Of a stretch of 64,000 bases of DNA, positions 10,215 to 20,164 are shown one piece after another. The notes under the pieces are model-generated. The model did not search any database and had not been told where the DNA came from. It saw only the letters and a list, made by a program, of their open reading frames with translations. The stretch is from assembly GCF_013186535.1 (NCBI RefSeq), contig NZ_JABMCZ010000005.1:1240001-1304000 (forward strand), written 5' to 3'. The number at the start of each line of letters is the position of its first letter. The first letter of the stretch is position 1. The position numbers and the translations under genes were made by a program. This stretch comes from Nocardia terpenica (GTDB lineage Bacteria; Actinomycetota; Actinomycetes; Mycobacteriales; Mycobacteriaceae).

Positions 10215-10461
10215 CACGATGTTCCTTTTCACGAGATGTTCAGGCCTCGGCGAGGCCCGGGAACGTTGGGACAGATACCGTCCTGACCCGCAGTGTGTTC
10301 TCGAAGTCCCCACCCGCGACCAACTTTCGTTGAGCCATCGGCCACCGATATGTGGGCATCGTCCCGGCAATCCGGTTCGGTAGGCCCGTGTGCCGGCGGT
10401 GAACCCAACTTGTGGTTGATTCGCGCCCCGCGATCGTCGGCTCGAGGCGCCGACATCAGGT
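10175..10461 (-). repeat. Inverted repeat, right copy, and promoter region of the secreted-protein gene
   Basis: Mate of the segment at 8780-9038. It covers the first dozen codons of the minus-strand gene and most of its 331-bp upstream gap (10215-10545). Compared with the left copy it has about 25 extra bases between the AAGTTGGGTTC and AAAGTTGGTC landmarks. No other gene is seen in this gap. Conservation of the leader and the ACACACTGCGG...CAGGACGGT block in both copies suggests that the promoter lies there. Confidence 0.7.
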
Positions 10462-10545
10462 AGATACTGGGGGAGTTCATCAGCAATGACTGCCGCGAAC
10501 GGGAACGCAGCGAAAAGCCCCCGGGTCGGGCCTGGCTCCTTGTTC

Positions 10546-11196
10546 TTATCCGGCGCTCATACCGTGGCGGTCTCGCATCGCTCGGCAAGCTGCCTGGAAG
10601 TCTTCGGGGTTGTGGAACACCATTACCGCGTATATCTGGGCGTGCGGGTGACCGGTCAGGCCTGCGATCAGATCGCTGACGTGCGTGTGGAGTCGACTAC
10701 GAACTTTGATGTAGGTGGTTTGACGGTCCCCGCATCCCGGACTCGACGAATGCCCCGGCAGATGTTCGGAATCGGGGGATGTGAGGTGACGACGGTGGCG
10801 TGCCATGAAAACGGCGCTGATCATCGGATGCACCGATGTGCGCAGTTGCCGAGTGTGTTTGTTCCGTAGCACGCTTGTCTTCGTGCTCGTTCCTTGTGCC
10901 CAGTGGATCGCTTCGTTCCAGGTGTCGAACGACTGGAAGATTCCGCGGCCGACGCTGCGCGCGGCCCATTTCGGGAGCCCGAACATCTTGTACACCTTCA
11001 TGCGGTATGGGTGGGTGTCGGCCAGCGTTACCGGTAGCTCGATGGCGTCATACGAGACGAAATGTGCCGTGTCGTCGACGATGTGTCCGTCGCCGAGTGT
11101 CCAGTAGTCGGTACCCGACGAATCGGTGAACTTGATTTCGCTCGGTAGGGTGTACAGTTCTGCCCAGTCGTAGATGGTTCGAGTGGATACGGTCAT
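10546..11196 (-). CDS. Hypothetical protein, 216 aa
   Basis: No family recognised. The N-terminal half reads like a compact globular domain (DWAELYTLPSEIKFTDSSG, then DYWTLGDGHIVDDTAHFVSY). The second half is rich in His and Arg and ends in FHNPEDFQAACRAMRDRHG. No signal peptide or membrane helix. ATG at 11196 overlaps the stop of the small secreted gene upstream (ATGA), so the two are probably co-translated. A degraded copy of its last 30 or so codons lies upstream at about 11403-11500, indicating an earlier tandem duplication. Confidence 0.6.
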   Translation of the reverse strand: MTVSTRTIYDWAELYTLPSEIKFTDSSGTDYWTLGDGHIVDDTAHFVSYDAIELPVTLADTHPYRMKVYKMFGLPKWAARSVGRGIFQSFDTWNEAIHWAQGTSTKTSVLRNKHTRQLRTSVHPMISAVFMARHRRHLTSPDSEHLPGHSSSPGCGDRQTTYIKVRSRLHTHVSDLIAGLTGHPHAQIYAVMVFHNPEDFQAACRAMRDRHGMSAG

Positions 11197-11378
11197 CGTG
11201 ACTCCTTGCCGTCGCGCTGACGGGGCGCTTCCTCCATCCAGGAGTGCATAGCCACACCGATGATGGATGCCAGCTCACCTTGGCAATCGTCGGCATGTGC
11301 TGTCGCCGCTTGTTCCGTCGTTATCGGCAGGAATACAGCGAAAAGGAGTGCAGCGAAAAGCGCTGTTGCTTTACGCAT
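11193..11378 (-). CDS. Small secreted peptide, 61 aa
   Basis: Starts MRKATALFAALLFAVFLPI, a clear Sec-type signal with probable cleavage at TAHA-DD, leaving a mature peptide of about 33 residues with a single cysteine (DDCQGEL). Its stop overlaps the ATG of the following 216-residue protein. No family recognised. The pairing of a tiny exported peptide with a cytosolic partner is visible but its meaning is unknown. Confidence 0.55.
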   Translation of the reverse strand: MRKATALFAALLFAVFLPITTEQAATAHADDCQGELASIIGVAMHSWMEEAPRQRDGKESR

Positions 11379-11402
11379 GGTCGTGCTTCTTCTTTGTGGC
11401 TT

Positions 11403-11500
11403 CGGGTCGTGCCCGGGCTGTGTTGCTTTCTCCGGCGCTCGAGCCGTGGCGGTTGCCTACCACTCGGCGAGCTGCGGGAGAGTCTTCGGGTTTTCGTCCT
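11403..11500 (-). pseudogene. Degraded 3' fragment of a paralogue of the 216-aa gene
   Basis: About 98 bp aligning to 10521-10619. In the minus-strand frame it reads KPEDSPAARRVVGNRHGSSA, against NPEDFQAACRAMRDRHGMSA at the end of the intact gene. The stop codon position has mutated and no start or body is present. It lies in the 385-bp gap between the small secreted gene and the acyl-CoA dehydrogenase (11379-11763); nothing else is recognised there. Confidence 0.5.
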
Positions 11501-11763
11501 TGTCTGCTCGTGGGGTGGGACGGTTCCCCGTCCCGGGGAAGTGTTCATCGTCAGACCAGCAGGTTTGTGTTACGAATCGCAGAAGATGTGTCGGGTTGGG
11601 CAGGTCGCGGGCGCGGGTGCAGTCGGTACGACAGCCCTCGCGCTGCCGACAGCTCAGAGCACTACCCCCAAGGAGTACCCCTCCGGAAACGGGCCAATTT
11701 CAGATCTCCGACGGGATGGGGACGGGACGGCGCCCGCCTCCTGACACCCGAAACCGCCCCCTA

Positions 11764-12909
11764 TCAAGCAAGTTTCAGTGACCGCCCGATGATCTCCTTC
11801 ATGATCTCGGTTGTGCCGCCGTAAATGGTTTGTACGCGGGCGTCCATATATGCCTTGGCTATGGGGTATTCGCGCATGTAGCCGTAGCCGCCGTGTAGTT
11901 GTAGGCAGCGGTTGATGAGGTCTAGTTGTTCTTCGGTGCTCCACCATTTGGCCATGGCGGCGTCTTCGGCGGTGAGTTCGTTTTCGTTGAGCAGTTCTAT
12001 GAAGCGGTCTACCAGGACGCGGACGGCGGTGGTCTTGGTGGCCAGTTCGGCCAGGACGAAGCGGGTGTTCTGTTGGGCGCCCAGGGGTTTGCCGAAGGCT
12101 TTGCGGTCGCGCACGTATTGGATGGTCATGTCCAGGGCGCCTTCCATGGCGGCGGCGGCCATGACCGCGATCGACAGGCGTTCCTGCGGGAGGTTGTGCA
12201 TGAGGTGGATGAAGCCCATGCCCTCCTGGCCGAGCAGGTTGCGGCCCGGCACCCGGACGTCGGTGAAGCTCAGCTCCGCGGTGTCCTGGGCCTTCAGACC
12301 GATCTTGTCCAGGTTGCGGCCGCGCTCGAAACCGGGCATGCCACGCTCGACCACCAGCAGCGAGAAGCCCATCGAGCCCTTCTCCGGGTCGGTCTGGGCG
12401 ACCACGATGACGAGGTCGGAATTGATGCCGTTGGTGATGAAGGTCTTGGCGCCGTTGAGAATCCAGTCGTCGCCGTCGCGCACCGCGCGGGTCTTGATGC
12501 CCTGCAGGTCCGATCCGGTGCCGGGCTCGGTCATGGCGATGGCGGTGATGATCTCGCCGGAACAGAAGCCCGGCAGCCAGCGCCGCTTCTGCTCGTCGTT
12601 CGCCAGATCCAGTAGATAGGGCGCGATGACGTCGTTGTGCAGGCCGAAACCCAGGCCCGAGAACTGGGTCCGGACGGTCTCCTCGGTGACGATGGCATTG
12701 TAGCGGAAGTCCTTCACACCCCCGCCGCCGAACTCCTCCGGCACCGCCATCCCGAGGAAGCCCTGCTTACCGGCCTCGAGCCACACGTCGCGGTCGACGA
12801 TCCCGCGCTCCTCCCACTCCGCGTGCCGGGGTGCCACGTGCTGGGAGAGAAACTTGCGGTAGGACTCCCGGAACAGCTGATGTTCGGGCTCGAAAAGGGT
12901 GCGTTCCAC
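11764..12909 (-). CDS. Long-chain-type acyl-CoA dehydrogenase
   Basis: 381-residue flavoprotein of fatty acid beta-oxidation, oxidising acyl-CoA to trans-2-enoyl-CoA. Motifs: AMTEPGTGSDL (FAD and substrate site), RDRKAFGKPLGAQQ, LQLHGGYGYMREYPIAK and the C-terminal IYGGTTEIMKEIIGRSL. The usual Glu near the C-terminus is replaced by Gly (YGGT). As in LCAD and isovaleryl-CoA dehydrogenases, the base is therefore expected in the LPQERL motif, here Glu243. The start is GTG at 12909 with a perfect AGGAGG five bases upstream. It stands alone in its orientation group, downstream of an acyltransferase gene. Confidence 0.92.
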   Translation of the reverse strand: MERTLFEPEHQLFRESYRKFLSQHVAPRHAEWEERGIVDRDVWLEAGKQGFLGMAVPEEFGGGGVKDFRYNAIVTEETVRTQFSGLGFGLHNDVIAPYLLDLANDEQKRRWLPGFCSGEIITAIAMTEPGTGSDLQGIKTRAVRDGDDWILNGAKTFITNGINSDLVIVVAQTDPEKGSMGFSLLVVERGMPGFERGRNLDKIGLKAQDTAELSFTDVRVPGRNLLGQEGMGFIHLMHNLPQERLSIAVMAAAAMEGALDMTIQYVRDRKAFGKPLGAQQNTRFVLAELATKTTAVRVLVDRFIELLNENELTAEDAAMAKWWSTEEQLDLINRCLQLHGGYGYMREYPIAKAYMDARVQTIYGGTTEIMKEIIGRSLKLA

Positions 12910-13065
12910 GCCGACCTCCTAGTGACCACACGGCATCGTCGCCTCTGCCAATACGGTACCCGGAAGTCGAATCATCGTTCACTTCCAACCCCGGAAATCG
13001 GGAATGACCTCAGATGAGAGAGTGGGGGTCGACGCCGTTGTCGACTTGAACCCCGGTAAACCTGA

Positions 13066-13965
13066 CTAGAGTCCGACGGTCTCGCGGACCCGCCCCCACA
13101 GCGTGCGGCCGCCGTCGCGGTCCCGCTCGCCGAGCAGGAAGGTCAGTTCCTCCTGCAGCGCCTTGCGCACGACCACCTGCAGTTCGGCCGCGGCCGAGTC
13201 CGGGTCGTCGGCGTCGCGCCACGGCGCGGTGTCGATCGGTGTGCCCACGGAGTAGTAGAAGCGCTCCGGGCGCGGCAGCAGCGTGGGACCCAGGCCCCGC
13301 ATCAGCGGCGGCGTCAGCTCACGGCGGATGCCGAGCGCCTCCACGGCCCAGCGCAGCGGGCGCATGACCGGGTGGTCGCCGTCGAAGACCACGTCGTAGA
13401 CGTCGTCCGCGCCGATCATCGCCACCGGCAGGATGGGCGCGCCCGCCTCGATCGCCATGCGCGCGAAGCCGGTTCGGCCCTCCCACTTGAGCACGTACTT
13501 CTCGCCCTTGCGGCGCATGGCCTCTCGGCCGCCGCCGGGGAACACGATCACCGCCTCGCCGCTCGCCAGCAGCGCCCGGCAGTTGGCCCGGTTGCCGCGC
13601 ACACTGCCCATGCGGTGCACCAGATCTCGCACCGCGGGCACCCGCATCAGCACGTTCTCCGCCAGCCCGCGCACCAGCCGCCCGCGCCGGTGCAGGATCT
13701 CGTGCAGCAGCAGCGGCGCATCGACGCCGCCGAGCAGCGTGTGGTTGCCCACCAGCAGCACCGGCCCGGTGTCGGGGATGTTGTCCAGCCCGTAGAACCG
13801 CGGACTGGTCCACATCCGCACCGGCGCCGCCAGGGCGTCGAACAGTCGAAGATCGCCGTCGGACAACCGAATACGCAACGGCGCTCCGTCGCTGAGCACG
13901 CGGACGGCCCCGGCTACATACCCACCGGTGTCGAATTCTTTTGGCGTGGAATCTTTTCCAGACAA
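13066..13965 (-). CDS. Lysophospholipid-type acyltransferase (DGAT2/PlsC-like)
   Basis: About 299 residues. It carries the acyltransferase signature NHTLLGGVDAPLLLHE (the His/Asp motif), FPGGGREAMRRKGEKY (acyl-acceptor motif III) and ILPVAMIGADD (motif IV), the arrangement seen in DGAT2-like and 1-acylglycerol acyltransferases. I place the start at TTG 13965 because AGGGAGG lies five bases upstream. An in-frame GTG at 14025 would instead run through an inverted repeat. Likely membrane-associated, acting in phospholipid or storage-lipid assembly; the substrate cannot be told. Confidence 0.8.
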   Translation of the reverse strand: MSGKDSTPKEFDTGGYVAGAVRVLSDGAPLRIRLSDGDLRLFDALAAPVRMWTSPRFYGLDNIPDTGPVLLVGNHTLLGGVDAPLLLHEILHRRGRLVRGLAENVLMRVPAVRDLVHRMGSVRGNRANCRALLASGEAVIVFPGGGREAMRRKGEKYVLKWEGRTGFARMAIEAGAPILPVAMIGADDVYDVVFDGDHPVMRPLRWAVEALGIRRELTPPLMRGLGPTLLPRPERFYYSVGTPIDTAPWRDADDPDSAAAELQVVVRKALQEELTFLLGERDRDGGRTLWGRVRETVGL

Positions 13966-13978
13966 AAGCACCTCCCTG

Positions 13979-14017
13979 CAGTCACTTCCGATACCACGAT
14001 CGTAACGAAAGTGACTG
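13979..14017. promoter_or_regulatory. Inverted repeat upstream of the acyltransferase
   Basis: Arms CAGTCACTTCCG (13979-13990) and CGAAAGTGACTG (14006-14017) are complementary except at one position and are separated by 15 bases. It sits just upstream of the acyltransferase ribosome site and just after the hflX stop codon. It could be a repressor operator or the hflX terminator; the wide spacing favours an operator. Confidence 0.4.
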
Positions 14018-14037
14018 TGCCGCACAGGGTGCGAGCT

Positions 14038-15540
<1,503 letters not shown>

Positions 15541-15595
15541 ACGCCTCCATGGTCCCACGCCTCAACGACTCCCCGCATCCCAGTTATTCCATATC

Positions 15596-15626
15596 GGTAT
15601 CCCGACGAAAAGGATGCCGGGATACC
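15596..15626. repeat. Dispersed hairpin element, copy 1a (between dapF and hflX)
   Basis: GGTATCCCG at 15596-15604 pairs with CGGGATACC at 15618-15626. Read on the minus strand, the loop region resembles the CTTTTG loop shared by the other copies. Half-copies (GAGCGTGCCGGGAAATGAG) follow at about 15633-15660. It belongs to the family described at 20562, 40879 and 61018. Confidence 0.55.
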
Positions 15627-15673
15627 GAGGAGCCGAGCGTGCCGGGAAATGAGGGCACGCACCCGGTTCCGTC

Positions 15674-15700
15674 ATTCCGGCGTGCTTTGTGGCCCGGAAT
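15674..15700 (-). terminator. Hairpin at the dapF stop codon (dispersed element copy 1b)
   Basis: ATTCCGG (15674-15680) pairs with CCGGAAT (15694-15700) around CGTGCTTTGTGGC. The right arm touches the dapF stop codon, the usual place for a transcript end. The loop contains GTGCTTT, close to the conserved loop of the family. Confidence 0.5.
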
Positions 15701-16608
15701 CAATCCGCGTACCACCAGGCGGCCGCCACGTGGCCCGAGGCGACCAGGACCGAGGGGCCGCGGAGCCAGGCGTGGCCCTGTTCGATGCCGACGGTGACCA
15801 TGCCGCCGGGGACGCGGACTCGAAGGCGGCCGCTGTCGGTGTCGAGGGTGAAGCCGTCGCTGGTCAGGGCCGCGGCGGCCGCGGCTACGGTTCCCGTTCC
15901 GCAGGAGCGGGTTTCGCCGACGCCGCGCTCGTAGACGCGCATGTCCACGGCGGGGGTGCCGGTCTCGTCGACGGCCGGGGCGGTCAGGATCTCGATGTTC
16001 ACCCCGTGCGGGAACAGTTCCGGGTCGTAGCCCGGCGGGACGGTCAGGTCCAGCTGAGCCAGCGCCTCCCGGGTCAGGTCCGGGTCGACGCAGGCCAGAT
16101 GCGGGTTGCCGACGTCGATGCCCAGGCCGGGCAGGGCGCGCCCGCCGATGGTGGCGGTGGACTCCCCCAACTGCCGCACCGGGCCCATGGTGACGGTGAC
16201 GTCGCCGTGGACGTCGTCGGCGGCGTGCACGGTGACCGGTCGCGCCCCGGCCCGGCTGCCCACGATGAACTCCGCGTTCTTCTCCAGGCCGGTGGCGACC
16301 AGGTAGTGCGCGAACACCCGCACCCCGTTGCCGCACATCTCGGCGATGGAGCCGTCGGCATTGCGGTAGTCCATGAACCAGTCGTCGGCGGACAGGTCGG
16401 ACGGCAGTTCGTCGAGCACTCCGGCCGCGCGCAACGCTCCGGCGCGGGCCACCCGCAGCACGCCGTCCGCGCCGATGCCGCGCTGCCGGTCGCACAGCGC
16501 GGCGACCCGCGCGGCGGGCAGGTCCAGCGCGGCGTCCGGGTCGGGCAGCACCACGAAGTCGTTCTGGGTGCCGTGGCCCTTGGTGAATTCGATGTCGGTC
16601 ATGGTCAT
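15700..16608 (-). CDS. dapF: Diaminopimelate epimerase
   Basis: 302 residues. PLP-independent epimerase converting LL- to meso-diaminopimelate for peptidoglycan and lysine synthesis. The two catalytic cysteines are visible: Cys92 in MCGNGVRV and Cys236 in SCGTGTVA. An N-terminal TKGHGTQNDFVVL segment and GNPHLA in the middle complete the family signature. The start ATG at 16608 overlaps the miaA stop (ATGA); a second Met two codons later is possible. Cytoplasmic. Gene order miaA-dapF-hflX matches mycobacteria. Confidence 0.96.
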   Translation of the reverse strand: MTMTDIEFTKGHGTQNDFVVLPDPDAALDLPAARVAALCDRQRGIGADGVLRVARAGALRAAGVLDELPSDLSADDWFMDYRNADGSIAEMCGNGVRVFAHYLVATGLEKNAEFIVGSRAGARPVTVHAADDVHGDVTVTMGPVRQLGESTATIGGRALPGLGIDVGNPHLACVDPDLTREALAQLDLTVPPGYDPELFPHGVNIEILTAPAVDETGTPAVDMRVYERGVGETRSCGTGTVAAAAAALTSDGFTLDTDSGRLRVRVPGGMVTVGIEQGHAWLRGPSVLVASGHVAAAWWYAD

Positions 16609-17534
16609 ATTCCTCCCGTCAACGCCCGGCGGGGCCGGGAGATTTCGTCCAGCGCGGTCGCCACCAGGTCCGGGGCGGCGCCGTCGAGCCAGCGCACCCG
16701 CGGGTCGCGGCGGAACCAGGACCGCTGCCGCCGCACGTATCGCCGGGTGCCGAAGTGGGTGCGGTCGCGCGCCTCGGCCAGATCGTATTCGCCGTCCAGC
16801 GCCGCCAATACCTGGGCGTAGCCGATGGCGCGGCGGGCGGTCTGTCCCTCGCGCAGGCCGCGGTCGATCAGGGTGCGCACCTCGTCGACCAGGCCGTGGT
16901 CGAACATGGTGGCGGTGCGCAGTTCGATGCGGGCGTCCAGTTCCGCGGTGTCGCGGTCGATGCCGAGAATCACCGTGCCCCACCGTGGTTCGCCGATCCG
17001 CGGCTGCGAGGCGGCGAACGGGCGGCCGGTGAGTTCGACGACCTCGAGCGCGCGCACCATGCGGCGGCCGTCGGTGGGCAGGATGGTCGCCGCCGCCACC
17101 GGATCGGCGGACCGCAGCGCGGCGTGCACGGCCTCGACGCCGCTGTCCGCCAGCACCGCCTCCCATTTGGCCCGCACCCGCGGATCGGTGGCCGGGAACT
17201 CCCAGTCGTCCAGCAGCGCTTGGACATACATCATGGAGCCGCCGACCACGACCGGGGTGCGCCCGCGCGCCAGGATGTCCTGCACGTCGGCGGTCGCGGC
17301 GCTCTGGTAGGCGGCGACGGTGGCGGTCTCGGTCACCTCGAGCACGTCGAACTGGTGGTGTGGGATGCCGCGGCGCTGCGCCACCGGCACTTTCGCGGTG
17401 CCGATGTCCATGCCGCGGTAGAGCTGCATGGCGTCGATATTGATGATCTCGCCGTCCAGGCGCTGCGCCAATTCCAGTGCCAGCTCGGACTTTCCGGTGG
17501 CCGTCGGGCCGACCACCGCGATCGGGACGGTCAT
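16605..17534 (-). CDS. miaA: tRNA dimethylallyltransferase
   Basis: 309 residues. Transfers the dimethylallyl group to A37 of tRNAs reading UNN codons, the substrate later methylthiolated by MiaB, which is encoded 4 kb away. P-loop GPTATGKS at residues 9-16, then DAMQLYRGMDIGTAK and the H(H)QFDVLE region, IDRDTAELDARIELRT, and FGTRRYVRRQRSWFRRD near the C-terminus. ATG at 17534 overlaps the stop of the preceding gene (ATGA), and its stop overlaps the dapF start, so the three genes form one coupled unit. Confidence 0.96.
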   Translation of the reverse strand: MTVPIAVVGPTATGKSELALELAQRLDGEIINIDAMQLYRGMDIGTAKVPVAQRRGIPHHQFDVLEVTETATVAAYQSAATADVQDILARGRTPVVVGGSMMYVQALLDDWEFPATDPRVRAKWEAVLADSGVEAVHAALRSADPVAAATILPTDGRRMVRALEVVELTGRPFAASQPRIGEPRWGTVILGIDRDTAELDARIELRTATMFDHGLVDEVRTLIDRGLREGQTARRAIGYAQVLAALDGEYDLAEARDRTHFGTRRYVRRQRSWFRRDPRVRWLDGAAPDLVATALDEISRPRRALTGGI

Positions 17535-18289
17535 CGCCCACCGCCGGGCCGCCACACGCTCACCTGATATCCGACGCCGAACGGCGCCGCCGCATACCGG
17601 GTTTCGACGGACGGATCGCGCTCATCGGCCTCGAACAACCCGGCCAGCACCTGATACGCCGCCCGCCCGGACACCTCGAGTTCGGCGCACAGCCCACTGT
17701 CCAGCTCCGCCAGCGCCGCCCGATCCCCCGCCGCCAGGGCGCGGTCGATCCCGTCCTGCACCCCCGCCGCCCGCGGATCCAGATATCCGGGAGCCTTGAT
17801 CGACAACGTCGCCGCCCCATCGGCAACAACCAGCACACCGTTATCCGCGCCCTCCGCATCCAACTCACCGCGCAACTTCGCCCCCACCGCAAAACAGTGC
17901 TCCACCCCGGCATCCCCCGCCACAACCCGAGCCCGAGCCTGCACCCCGGGCGCAACCCGCCCCCGCACCCACCCACCGATCAACACAGACAACGGCAACC
18001 AGGGATCCGCTTCCCCGCCCCACGCAGGCGAAAGCGCGACCCGGACGTCTGCCCCGAACCCACGAAAAGTGCCGACCGTGTCGGGACCGAGAGCCTGTTC
18101 CACGTTCCCCACGCCGACGATCGTCCAGCGTTCGGCCGATTCCGCCAGCGTGCGGGCGGCCGACAGGACGGCCTCGCGGAGGGCGGGGACCTGGGCCGCC
18201 GGATGGGAGTCGTCCGCTACCGGCGAACCCCCGCACAGCTCGGGGACCAACAGGGGCGGCGACGGGATCAGCGCGGCGAGACGGAACAC
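17531..18289 (-). CDS. Extradiol-dioxygenase-like conserved protein (Rv2728c type)
   Basis: About 252 residues from GTG 18289. In-frame sequence extends to 18355, but family-like sequence begins FRLAALIPSPPLLVPEL. The fold resembles class III extradiol dioxygenases (LigB-like): PSPPLLVPEL start, VADGAATLSIKAPGYLDP near the C-terminus. Function is unknown in this family. It sits directly upstream of miaA with an ATGA overlap, the same position as Rv2728c in mycobacteria, which suggests a conserved but unassigned housekeeping role. No metal-binding His pair is obvious, so catalytic activity is doubtful. Confidence 0.75.
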   Translation of the reverse strand: MFRLAALIPSPPLLVPELCGGSPVADDSHPAAQVPALREAVLSAARTLAESAERWTIVGVGNVEQALGPDTVGTFRGFGADVRVALSPAWGGEADPWLPLSVLIGGWVRGRVAPGVQARARVVAGDAGVEHCFAVGAKLRGELDAEGADNGVLVVADGAATLSIKAPGYLDPRAAGVQDGIDRALAAGDRAALAELDSGLCAELEVSGRAAYQVLAGLFEADERDPSVETRYAAAPFGVGYQVSVWRPGGGR

Positions 18290-18644
18290 GTCGTCAACCG
18301 TATCTGCCGCGCCGTGGCGGACCGCGCGGCACCGGCGCGGCGTCACGGCCGTCACATGCGGCCGGTTTTTTCACTTCCGAAGACATCGGCTGGACAGACG
18401 GAGAATCTCGTGCAGGATGAATCCAGCGCCAGGATCATTTTCCCGGTACCGGGCGTGCCGGGCCCGGTCGCCGCGACGACGCCTCGACCTCCCGCAACAC
18501 GCCGGAGACGGTTTTGCCGCCCACGGCCACCGCGCGTGGAGCGCCACCGACGACAAGACACGGCATATCTGCCATCTGGCTGGTTGAATGGGATGAGCTA
18601 GGGCGTAACCAGGCAGCCGTGACGCGCGGCAGGGACGAGGAGCG
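18290..18644. other. Intergenic region between divergent genes
   Basis: About 355 bp separating the minus-strand dioxygenase-like gene and the plus-strand DUF349 gene. It must hold both promoters; no clear -10 or -35 pair is seen. A minus-strand 46-codon frame beginning at ATG 18575 (LVVGGAPRAVAVGGK) is possible but has no ribosome site. CCCGGTACCGGG near 18450 is a perfect 12-bp palindrome. Confidence 0.4.
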
Positions 18645-20117
18645 ATGACCGACAACAGCGGAACCGAGAAGGCTACCCACCCGGACACCGGCGCGGCGCA
18701 GCAATCCAGCAACTCAGCCGCCGAGCGGCCCACGCCCGCCGATGTCGCCGGCCATCCCGGCACCACTGCGCCTAAGCCCGGGGTCCCCAAGCCGGGCACG
18801 CACAAGCCGGAAACCCCCAAACCGCATGCGATGCGACCGACCCCCGGTCCGGCGCAGGAACATCCGCATCCGGTGGTCGTACCGTCGGAGAGCGATCCCA
18901 GCCAGTGGGGCCGCGTCGACGAGGACGGCACCGCGTGGGTGAAGACCGCCGACGGTGAACGGGTGATCGGCTCCTGGCAGGCGGGCGACACGGCCGAGGG
19001 CCTGGCCCACTTCGGCCGGCGCTTCGACGATCTGGCCACCGAGGTGGCACTGCTGGAGGCGCGGCTGGCCGCCGGCACCGACGCCCGCAAGACCCGCGCG
19101 GCCGCCACCGCGCTTGCCGAATCGTTGCCGACCGCCGCGGTGATCGGCGATATCGACGGGTTGGCGCGGCGCCTGCAGGCCATCATCGAGCATTCCGACG
19201 AGGCTGCCGCGCAGGCCAAGGAGGAGAAGGAGCGCACCCGGCACGAGCAGACCGAGCGCAAGGAACTGCTGTGCGCCGAGGCCGAGCAGATCGCGGCCGA
19301 ATCCACCCAGTGGAAGGCCGCGGGCGACCGGCTGCGCGAAATCCTCGACGAGTGGAAGACCATCCGCGGCGTGGACCGCAAGGTCGACGACGCGCTGTGG
19401 CGGCGCTTCTCCAAGGCCCGCGAGTCGTTCAACCGGCGGCGCGGCGCCCACTTCGCCGAGCTGGACCGGGAGCGGGCGGCGGCCAAGGGGCGCAAGGAGG
19501 AGCTCTGCGTGCGCGCCGAGGAGCTGTCCTCGTCCACCGACTGGGCCGGCACCGCCGCGATCTTCCGCGACCTGCTGGCCGAGTGGAAGGCCGCGGGCCG
19601 CGCGCCCCGCGAGGCCGACGAGCAGCTGTGGCGGCGTTTCAAGAGCGCCCAGGACGTGTTCTTCGCGGCCCGCAATTCGGCGGCCTCCGAACGCGACGCC
19701 GAGTTCGAGCAGAACGCGGCGGCCAAGGAGGAATTACTGCACGCCTACGAGGACCGGATCCCCACCCGCATCGACTCCGGCGCCGATCTCGACAACGCCC
19801 GCGCGGCGCTGCGCGAGTTGCAGGAGAAGTGGGACGCCCTCGGCAAGGTGCCCCGCGAGCGCATGCAGGAGCTGGAGGGCCGGCTGCGCGCCATCGAGAA
19901 GCGGGTCCGCGAGGCCGTCGACGCGCAGTGGCGGCGCACCGATCCGGAGGCAATGGCCCGAGCCGCGCAGTTCCGCGAACGAGTCGCCCAGTTCGAGGAA
20001 CAGGCCGCCAAGGCCCAAGCGGCTGGCCGCACCCGCGACGCCGAAAAGGCCCTCGAACAGGCCAAACAGTGGCGAGAGTGGGCCGAGGCCGCCGAGGGCG
20101 CAGTCAGCCAGCGCTGA
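18645..20117 (+). CDS. DUF349 coiled-coil protein (Rv2731 type)
   Basis: 490 residues. A Pro-rich disordered N-terminus of about 85 residues is followed by a WGRVDEDGTAWV domain and then repeated DUF349 units: W..AGDRLREILDEWKTI..., W.GTAAIFRDLLAEWKAAGRAP, L.ELQEKWDALGKVP. Each ends in a conserved W/F-rich helix (LWRRFSKARESFNRR, LWRRFKSAQDVFFAAR). The rest is predicted long coiled coil (QAKEEKERTRHEQTERK). Cytoplasmic. The biochemical role of DUF349 in actinobacteria is not established. GAGGAG lies just upstream of the ATG. Orthologue position is as in mycobacteria, next to miaA and miaB. Confidence 0.85.
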   Translation: MTDNSGTEKATHPDTGAAQQSSNSAAERPTPADVAGHPGTTAPKPGVPKPGTHKPETPKPHAMRPTPGPAQEHPHPVVVPSESDPSQWGRVDEDGTAWVKTADGERVIGSWQAGDTAEGLAHFGRRFDDLATEVALLEARLAAGTDARKTRAAATALAESLPTAAVIGDIDGLARRLQAIIEHSDEAAAQAKEEKERTRHEQTERKELLCAEAEQIAAESTQWKAAGDRLREILDEWKTIRGVDRKVDDALWRRFSKARESFNRRRGAHFAELDRERAAAKGRKEELCVRAEELSSSTDWAGTAAIFRDLLAEWKAAGRAPREADEQLWRRFKSAQDVFFAARNSAASERDAEFEQNAAAKEELLHAYEDRIPTRIDSGADLDNARAALRELQEKWDALGKVPRERMQELEGRLRAIEKRVREAVDAQWRRTDPEAMARAAQFRERVAQFEEQAAKAQAAGRTRDAEKALEQAKQWREWAEAAEGAVSQR

Positions 20118-20164
20118 GACGAGCGGCGGCCGACCCGAAGTCGGCCGCCGCCCCAGCAATCCCT

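Noticed and set aside
18371..19726. A minus-strand frame of about 451 codons
   Set aside because: Antisense of the DUF349 gene, Ser/Ala/Arg-rich without any motif.
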